Assembly: GCF_017591425.1 (NCBI RefSeq)
Contig: NW_024466599.1
Location: 27,504,001-27,568,000 of the forward strand
Source: Ochotona curzoniae
Taxonomy: Eukaryota > Chordata > Mammalia > Lagomorpha > Ochotonidae
DNA length: 64,000 nucleotides
Direction of reading: 5' to 3'
The notes beneath the pieces are model-generated. The model had not been told where the DNA came from. It was given only the letters and a program-made list of their open reading frames with translations, and ran no database searches. Shown here piece after piece: positions 56,601-64,000 of the stretch (within the stretch, counting starts at the first letter, position 1; each line of letters opens with the position of its first letter). A program made the position numbers and the translations under genes.

Positions 56601-57400
56601 GCTAGGAAAAATAGCATCACCCGCTACCCACTGGTGCGGGCTGGGTCTAAGTGGCATACCTGACCAGGCTGTAACACTTGCCCTAGAGAATCAAAGCAGG
56701 GGGTGGGCCACAACAGGCTGGGGCGCAGCTCCCAACAGAACACAAGAGAACTAAATCTGGGTGCAGATTCTGTAGGGGACTTGTGGGCTCACCTCTGAGG
56801 GAATATAGCATCTTTGAGTTTACATGGAGAGCTGGGGGTGGTGATGGGCTGAGCGAGGTTGGACCACAGAACTCACCTGGCAGTCCTGGGAGTTGGGGTT
56901 GGGAGGAGGCCAAGTGGGGCCAAGCTGCAGCACCTGCTGGCACATGCAAGGGCTGGGACTGAGGGCAGACTATGCCACTACCCCTGCTGGCACATGTATG
57001 TTCCAAGGCTGGGAGTGGGCCTGGTAGGGGAACTTGGGAAACCCCCCTACTAGGCCACAGACCTTTTGGGGAGTACAAGAGCCTGGGCTAGGGGCAAACC
57101 AGGCTGAGCAAAGTTGCAGCACCCATAGGCATGACTATGGGTTGGGTCTGGGGGCAGACCAGACTGGGCTAGACTCTAGTACCCACTGGCAATTGCGAGA
57201 GCCAAAAATGGGTGTGGATAGGCCAGGGTAGGCCGCAACATCCATACATGAGAGCAAGGTTTGAGTGTGAGGCAGGCTGGGCCAGGCGATATAACTCATC
57301 AGCGAGAGCTAGAATGGGTATGGGCCAGTCAGGATAGGCCACAGTACCCGGGTGAGTACGGGAACTGGGGCCAGCCAAGTCAGGTTGGGTGAAACCACTC
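56601..57400 (+). repeat. GC-rich degenerate monomer array, plus-oriented arm
   Basis: The same monomers in reverse orientation, for example TGCAGCACCTGCTGGCACAT then AAGGGCTGGGACTGAGGGCA. Starts near 57113, 57173, 57229, 57288 and 57337 give a period of 49 to 60. The palindromic variant appears as TAGGGGAACTTGGGAAACCC near 57026. Confidence 0.85.
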
Positions 57401-57655
57401 TGTCAGCTCTCTCACCTACCTGCAAGTGCAGTGGCACAATCCATGGCAGACCCCAGAAGTCATTCCTTCCCTGTCAAACATGCCCTCGGCCGCTCAAACT
57501 TCAATAAGTCCCCAGACCTCCACCCCCAGGCAATCTGCAACTCTCCCACCTTGGGGCTTGGGTGGCATGTCCTGGCCTGGAGTTCCCCACCTTCCCCACA
57601 TACCTTTAAAACTAAAATTAAAAACAACAACAACAACAACAAAAGAATAAGAAGC
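57401..57655 (+). other. Segment after the monomer array, ending in (AAC)n
   Basis: About 255 pyrimidine-rich bases that end in AAAACTAAAATTAAAAAC, an AAC repeat and an A run (57608-57645). This looks like the tail of a retroelement whose body may include the array. Confidence 0.5.
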
Positions 57656-57949
57656 AACTCTGCTGGCATATCAGTAGAATCAACATAAATCCAGCATTAA
57701 CGAGATCCAGAGTGCCTGCCAGCTACTGACTGTTCTTCCAGCAGTGTAACACCTGTCTAGGTACAAAGCAACCAAGGCAGTTATCTACAGCTGGGTGGAA
57801 AAGTTATTTTCACACACAAAAAAACCATGCAAATGCACGGTAAGATTTCTAAACAAATGAATTTGAATGCTCACAGAAAAATAATACCTTATCTTTAGAA
57901 GGAAAACAATTAGAATGACACCAAATATCATACTTTTAAAAATGGTGGA

Positions 57950-58095
57950 TTAGCATGTGGGAACCTGCATGAAGCTGCTGGCTTCCGCCTGGCTCAGCCC
58001 TGGCTGTTGCAGCTAACTGGGGAGTAAACCAGTGGATGGAAGACCTCTTCTCCATCTCCATCTCTGCCTTTGTAAATCTTCCTTGCTAATGGTGG
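57950..58095 (+). repeat. CSINE, 5' truncated
   Basis: Second half only: GCATGTGGGAACCTGCATGA, then GGAGTAAACCAGTGGATGGA and GTAAATCTTCCTTGC. Confidence 0.75.
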
Positions 58096-58699
58096 GTTAG
58101 AAGGAAGTGGCAATGTGCTAAAGGAAGTCAATCTGGAATTAATACTAAGCAAAAATATACTTTTGGAATGAAAAAGTCAAAATACTCCCAAATGAAACAA
58201 AACTAAGAAAATGTGTTGCCAACAGACCCACCCTGAAAGAATGACTAAAGGAAGTCTTCTAAATAGGAAAGGAATGATAAAAGACAACTCAGAGCTTCAA
58301 GAAAGGAGGAAAAGCATGGAGAAAAAAATGAGTAAATGTAAGCTTTTCTTCTTGGCTTTTCTTATTGTTATTCAGTGGTTGGGTTGTAACATTATTTCAT
58401 GTGGTTCTGAAACATACAGAGAGAAAACACTAGGAAAAACACAGGAAAAAACTAGGAGACAGAGGATGCTTCTTTAAGTCACTCAAACTAATAAAATGAG
58501 GATACCGACAGACTATTAACTTATGTATATGTAATTTAGATATTTAGAATAGCCACTAAAAAAAGCTAGAGAAACTAAAACAGAACAATAAAAAATAAAA
58601 TATAAGTCTTCAAAATGTAAGTGATCTGCAGTTACTGAGAAAAAAAAACAATAAAAAGCAAAACAGACTTAACCCCTAACATATCTGTAACTGTACTGG

Positions 58700-59034
58700 A
58701 AGGGCAGGGCCTCTGGCACAGCGGGTTAGACAGCCAACTGAGATGCAAGTATTCCACATCAAAGTGTCACTTATGTTCTTCCTAGTATTGAGTGAGTTTA
58801 GCCTATTCATTTTCAGTAAAGCTCCCTGCTAATGTGTCTAGGAGGCAGTGGATGACGGGTCAAGTACTTGGGTTCCTGTCACTGATACAGGAGACCAAGA
58901 TGAAGTTGTGGGCATCTGGCTTTAGCCTGGCCTAGTCCTGGCTGTTAACAGCCATTTGGCAATGGTGAACCAGGAGATGGAAGACATCAGTCTATTACTG
59001 TGCCTTTCAAACAAATAAATGCATATTTTTCTAA
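58700..59034 (+). repeat. CSINE, older subtype
   Basis: From GGGCAGGGCCTCTGGCACAG to CAAACAAATAAATGCATATT. Confidence 0.88.
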
Positions 59035-59298
59035 AGAATTGAATTGGGTATAAATGATCTTAATATAATAACTGAAAACAGATTAATAGGCTAAATTCAC
59101 TCAACTAGCTATCTACATGACAGTCCCTTCAAATATGATGCAAGCAAGCCACAAGGTATGGGATAGAAAATGATGCATCACGCAAGCCTTAAACAAAGGT
59201 AAGAAGAATAGCTAGACTTATGGCATTCCCCATCACAAGAATGAGCACCATAAAGAAAATGATTTCAGGGCAAAAACACAATTACATATATCTTATGA

Positions 59299-59485
59299 CA
59301 GTACATTGTTATAGTAGTCCCATTTTATTGGTTATAGCTAATCTCACTATACTGAATTCAGACATGAAATTTCACCATAAATATATATGAATGGGAAAAA
59401 AACAGCATACCTGGGATTTGGTTTATCCAGTTTCAGGCAGTCACTGGGTATCCCTCATGGAAGAGGGTAGGAATACTGTACAAAG
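59299..59485 (+). mobile_element. MER2-like (Tigger group) non-autonomous DNA transposon
   Basis: Starts ACAGTACATTG with TAGTCCCATTTTATTGG and ends CATGGAAGAGGG then AATACTGTAC, so the ends are roughly inverted. The block TTTATCCAGTTTCAGGCAGT followed by CACTGGGTATCCCTC is typical of MER2 ends. Confidence 0.6.
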
Positions 59486-59663
59486 ATGTAATTTTAAATG
59501 ACAATAACATAAATGGGAATGGTACCTAGCTGATTAGGAACAGAGTTTTTATATGCTACTATAAGGTGCTATTAATTCAAACCACACTGGTATCACTCAG
59601 GATGTTAAATGCAATCCCCATAGTAGCCATGAATAAAGTACTTTTTAAAAAATGCATAAAGAG

Positions 59664-59986
59664 GCCCAGCATGTGGTGGCCCAGTAGCTAAATCCTCACC
59701 TTACAAGTTCCAGGATCCAACACTGGCACTGGTTCAAGTCCTGGCTGCTCTACTTCCCATCCAGCCCTGCTTGTGGCCTGGGAGAGCAGTGAAGGATGGC
59801 CAAAAAGTCTTGGGACCCTGTATCCACATGGGAGACTCAGAGGAAGGTCCTGGCTCCTGGCTTTGGATCGGCTCAATCCAGCTGCTGCAACTACTTGTGA
59901 AGTGGACCAGTGGACAGAGATCTTTCTGTATTTCCTACTCTCTGTAAATCTGTCTTTCCAATAAAAGTAAATAAATCTTTATGGAA
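59664..59986 (+). repeat. CSINE
   Basis: From GGCCCAGCATGTGGTGGCC to AATAAAAGTAAATAAATC. Confidence 0.92.
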
Positions 59987-60082
59987 ATACTCAGAAGGAA
60001 GTAATAATGAAGTCAAATAGTTCTTACCTAAACCAACTTTTAAAAAGAAGGCAATATGTAATATGAAATGAATAGCACATGC

Positions 60083-60396
60083 TTTTTTTTTATTGGAAAG
60101 TCAGATATACAGAGAGGAGGAGAGACAGAGAAGATCTTCAATCCGCTATTTTACTTCCCAAATGGGTGTAACAGCTGTAGCTGAGCTGATCTGAAACCAG
60201 GAGCCAGGAGCCTCCTGCGGGTGTCCAACACAGGTGCAGGGTCCCAAGGCTTTGGGCCATCTTTGACTGCTTTCCCAGGTCACAGGCAGGGAGCTGGATG
60301 GGAAGCAGGGCCTCCGGAACAACAACCAGTGCCCATATGGGATCCTGGCACGTGCAAGGTGAGGACTTTGGCCACTAGGCTAACCACACCAGACCA
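60083..60396 (-). repeat. CSINE
   Basis: Reverse-complement element from TTTTTTTTATTGGAAAGTCA to the head near CACACCAGACC. Confidence 0.92.
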
Positions 60397-60527
60397 TAAA
60401 ACAGGCTTTTAAAAATCCAGGAAAATAACAAAGCAGAGGTTGTTCTATGGCAATCATTAAATTGAATCAAGCTCTCAAATAAAAAGCAGAAATTGGCATA
60501 ATTAATTAAAAACATATATAATCCAAC

Positions 60528-60842
60528 AGGCCCTCACTGTGATACAGTTAGGCAGCTGCCTGCAGTGCTGCTTCAAGTCCACTTCCAATCCAGCTCCATA
60601 CTACTGCTCCTGAAAAGTCAGCGAAGGATAGCCAACTTGGGCCACCGTTTCCCTGTGAGACATCTGGAAGAAGCTTCTTGCTCCTAGCTTTGGACTGACC
60701 AACTCCAGAAGCTATGGCCACTTGGAGAGTAAACTAGTAGATGGAAGAGCTCGCTCTCTCTCCCTTTCCCTCTTTTCCTTCCCTCCCTTTCTTTCTCTCT
60801 CTAATTCATCCTTTCAAATAAGTAAGTGAATTTTTTTTTAAC
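60528..60842 (+). repeat. CSINE with expanded pyrimidine block
   Basis: From GGCCCTCACTGTGATACAGT, with a long CTCT/CCTTCC stretch at about 60752-60802 before the tail. Confidence 0.88.
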
Positions 60843-61446
60843 TCACTTCTTCCTAAAACTATAAAGAGTCAAAGTGAAGACTATTTCTAAAAATTCCACA
60901 TATATAGTAACAAAAAAAAAAGAGCTTTACTGGCCCAATAATGCTAGATAAAATAGGTCTTTAGTCAAACATTATTCCAAGAGACAAAGAACAGAAAGCA
61001 CTACACGTTGCTCAAGGGTCAGTTCATCAAGATGAGTACTAACAATTAGAAACACATAGGAAAACAGCAGAGCTGCACCATACAGGAAGCCAACAATAAC
61101 TGAAAAGAAGGCAGGAAGTGTTCAACAATAACAGCTGGGATTTCAATCACAAAATTCAATAACGGGTAGAATACCTTGAGAAGATCAATATGGAAAAAGA
61201 GGGCTTGAACATTATAAACCAATTAGACCTGGAAGACATACATAATAACAGTCCACTCAGTAACATTAGAATGCACGCCTCAGGTACACCCAAGGACATT
61301 TTCCATGATACTCCATGACACAAAATAAAATCTCAATAAATGTTTAGAAATTGAAACAATAATTTTTTTTTTTGGTTAAATAAAGTTAGAAACTAGTAGC
61401 AAAAACTCAAAAAATTTTAAATATATAAAATTTTTTTTTAACATCA

Positions 61447-61607
61447 AGACCAAGTCATGAGCAAGGAGCCCCACTCCACAGACTGGATCAGAAGCAGAAT
61501 ATCCAGGACTCAAACTGGGATTCCGATTTGGAATGCTGGTGTTGCACAAAATGCTTGCAGTATAAATAGCAGCTTCACCTGCTGTGTGACAACTCCAGGG
61601 CCAGTAT
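61447..61607 (-). repeat. CSINE, truncated
   Basis: Reverse-complement head half only: GACTCAAACTGGGATTCCGA and ATGCTGGTGTTGCACAAAAT, ending CTCCAGGGCCAGT. Confidence 0.72.
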
Positions 61608-61624
61608 GTAGAACATTTTCAAAT

Positions 61625-61938
61625 GTACTCTTAGAGTTGGTGCAGTGGTATAATGGGTAAAGTTTCCGTCTGGGGCAAAATTCCATAATGGCACCAAGAT
61701 CAAGTGCTGGTTCTCCACTTTTGGTACAGCTCCCCGCTGATTCTCCTGGGATGGAAGATGGTCCAACTGCTTGGGCCCCTGAACCCACAAGGAAGACCCA
61801 GAAGAAGCTCCTGGCTCCTGGAATGGCCTGGCTTCAATCACTGTGGCCATCTGGGGAGTGAACCAACAGATATAAGATCTTTCTCTCTACCTTTCTCTCT
61901 CTCTAACTGCATTTCACTTAATAAATAAATCTTAAAGA
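61625..61938 (+). repeat. CSINE
   Basis: From GTTGGTGCAGTGGTATAATG to TTAATAAATAAATC, directly beside the previous copy in the opposite orientation. Confidence 0.88.
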
Positions 61939-63690
61939 AATTCACTGTAAGGCATATAATTGGTCAAAGGATCATTCCCAAATAAAACCAGCAAATATTT
62001 AGAAAGCAACACTTACAGAAAACCCAACATTTCAAAACTTAACAGAAAGCAGCAAAGCTAATACTACACAGATAGAAATATACAGCTAAAAAAATGCTTC
62101 CATCAAAAAGAAGCCAGATCTCAGATCAAAGCTAGGCCTACACCTTTGTTTTCTATAACAGTAAACTGAATCCAAAGCGAGCAGAAGGAAGGATATATGT
62201 TAGAGCAGATAGATAAGATAAACAGAGAAACTCAATGAAACCAGAAAGTTGAATCTGTGGGGAAAGAAAATCAATAATATTGACAAAACTTTAGACAGTC
62301 ATTAAAAACAAAAAGATCAAAAATAACTAAAGTCAGACATGAACATTCAAGCATTACTACCAACCTTACAGAAATGAGGCGGATAATAAGGATTATGAAC
62401 AACTGCACAATAAAGCAGCCCAGAAAAAAATGAACAAATTCCTGGGAATACACAAATTACCTAAACAAACGCAAGTAAAAACAATTTTTTAAAAAACTCC
62501 AATTGAGCTATGGCAAGCAATAAGACTGAAACAGTGATCAGAAACTTCCCAACAAAGAAAAACTCAGGCCCAAACACCTACACTGGCGAATTCTACCAAA
62601 CAGTTCCGAAACTAAAAGCAATCTTCTCAAATTCTTAATAAGCAACGAGGAAGAAACACTTCCTAAATTCACTCCATGAGACCAGCAATACCTTCATACT
62701 AAAAAAAAAAAAAAAAAGGCATTGCCTGAAAAATACAGACTAATATCGTCTGAAAAATACAGACTAATATCGTTTGTAAATTATAATTGCAAAAATCTCA
62801 ACAAGATATTGCAAACTGAATCAAATACCACATTGAAAGATTATACATCTTGACCAAATTGAATTCAACCCAGGAATGCAAAAATGATGCAACATAAAAA
62901 GAATTAATTATACACCAACAAATGAAAGTGGAAAAAAAGTTTCAGCTGACTCCAAAAAAGCATTTCACAAAACACGGTACCTTTCCAGGATTCCAAAAAA
63001 AATTGCTGAGAATAAACTCCTTCACCCTGACATAAGACATGAAAAGCTTACACCTAACATACTTGATGCTTTAAGCCTGAGAATATTCCCACTGAGATTA
63101 GAAAAAGACAATGACACTTTCATACTCAACAATGAATTAGAGTTCTAGCCAGAGCAGTAGACAAGAAAAAGAAACTAAAGTCAAAATTGGTAAGGAAGAG
63201 GTAAACAACTTTTATTTGCCAATAGTCCTATAAAGAAATTCCAAAGACTCCACAAGAAAGCTACCAGAACTAACAAGTTATTTCAACAAAGTTGCAAGAT
63301 ACAAAATCTATATAAACCTGCAATCAATACAGGTATAATAGTATGAAAAAAACCAATACAAAATAATAGTGTGAAAAAGTTAGGAATATAACTCCTTTTA
63401 GTATCTAAAAGAATCGATTATCTAGGCATAATTTAACCAAAGAAACCAGTTTTACTCTAAATAACGATAAAACATGGCTGAAGAAAATCAACGATGATCT
63501 AAATAATGAAAAGCCATATAGTGTACATAGGCAGTAACACAATATTGTGAGGAAAGTATTAGTACCCAAAGCAGCCTAAATTCAATTCAATTCCTACTAA
63601 AATCTCACCAAGTTTTTGTTTTCATTTTTTGCAGAAATGAAACTCCTAACCCTCCAACAGAATTTGGGGGAATCTGAGAAGCTAAAACCA

Positions 63691-64000
63691 TCAAGACTAG
63701 TGCTTTGCCATTCTGAAATTGCTGCAATGCCCCAGCTGTAGGCAACTGCCTAGGGTGCCTTGTACCTACACAAGTGTTACACTGCTGCAAAAAAAGCAGC
63801 CAGTAGCTGGCAGGCACTCTGGGCCTGGTAAATGCCAAGTTTGTTTTACCTACGCCAGTGTGCCAGCACAGTTGCCTATTTTTTTTATAAACTTCATTTT
63901 TATGATATTTACATATTTGATCAGTATGAGAGGGGTCAAGGATTAGGGCAAAATGAGACCATTGTTTACAAATTCTCTTTCTCTTCTTTCTATGTCTGGG
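63691..64000. other. Intron 1 at the window edge, possible start of another family X copy
   Basis: Not L1. TTTGATCAGTATGAGAGGGG near 63916 resembles TCAATCAGTATAGGGAGGG near 54809, and both follow a T-rich stretch, so a third copy of the unclassified family may start at about 63875 and leave the window. Confidence 0.3.

Larger units (their letters stand above)
57820..63690 (+). mobile_element. Long old L1M-type LINE, heavily interrupted and decayed
   Basis: L1 blocks occur in order: the stretch with GTTGCCAACAGACCCACCCT (58214), ORF2 start region (59040-59300 and 60400-60526), the endonuclease-region block with CCAAGAGACAAAGAACAGAA (60977), and the reverse-transcriptase region from 61940 (CAGTGATCAGAAACTTCCCA, GAATTCTACCAAACAGTTCC, AAAGCATTTCACAAAACACG) to about 63690. 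Stops and frameshifts are everywhere and the 3' end is not clearly reached. At least six CSINEs and one DNA transposon interrupt it. Some pieces may come from more than one L1 copy. Confidence 0.75.

Noticed and set aside
55410..57078. Many Pro- and Cys-rich open frames of 60-130 codons
   Set aside because: They are by-products of the GC-rich monomer array on both strands and repeat with the monomer period.
58211..58477. 88-codon open frame beginning MCCQQTHPERMTKG
   Set aside because: It lies within old L1 sequence; the start corresponds to a noncoding L1 block (CCAACAGACCCACCCTGAAA).
37117..64000. Search for SOS1 exon 1 and its promoter
   Set aside because: No sequence encoding the first 29 residues and no CpG island was found. 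The GC-rich region at 55380-57400 is a repeat array with few CpGs and no SOS1 coding sequence.

Overview
This window is mammalian nuclear DNA from inside one large gene. Nine exons on the minus strand, from 37116 down to 5178, encode residues 30 to 619 of the Ras/Rac exchange factor SOS1. The reading phase is preserved across every junction, and each exon has AG and GT splice sites. I name the gene from the protein sequence, which matches human SOS1 as I remember it almost residue for residue. The host is a lagomorph, most likely a pika (Ochotona). The evidence is the density of tRNA-headed C-type SINEs (CSINEs), about fifty copies on both strands. They typically end in a pyrimidine-rich stretch followed by AATAAA-like and A-rich tails. 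The species call is by memory of the SINE type, not by a database search.

Layout by coordinate: 1-5177 is part of intron 10 and holds a 3'-truncated U2 snRNA retropseudogene. 5178-5833 is exon 10 (end of DH, PH, helical linker, start of REM). 6598-6725 is exon 9. Intron 8 (6726-14083) carries six CSINEs, two L1 ends and an unexplained 51-codon open frame at 12205-12360. Exons 8 and 7 (14084-14182 and 14261-14371) are separated by only 78 bases. Introns 6 to 2 (14372-36990) hold exons 6, 5, 4 and 3, old antisense L1 pieces, nested SINEs and an MLT1-type solo LTR. Exon 2 is at 36991-37116. Everything from 37117 to 64000 is intron 1. Exon 1 and its expected CpG island are not in the window, nor are exons 11 onward.

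The right third (53390-64000) is mostly repeats. It has a GC-rich array of degenerate 50-60 bp monomers that switches orientation near 56600, flanked by copies of a second unclassified repeat, then a long old L1 on the plus strand broken up by later SINEs and one small DNA transposon.

How the parts work together: the exons here encode the membrane-binding and autoinhibitory half of SOS1 (histone fold, DH, PH, linker). The catalytic Cdc25 domain and the GRB2-binding proline-rich tail lie outside the window to the left. No second functional gene, CRISPR array, operon or mobile defence system is present. The best candidates for something undescribed are the inverted monomer array, the phase-compatible open frame in intron 8, and a UG-repeat duplication 50 bases from the exon 2 donor.
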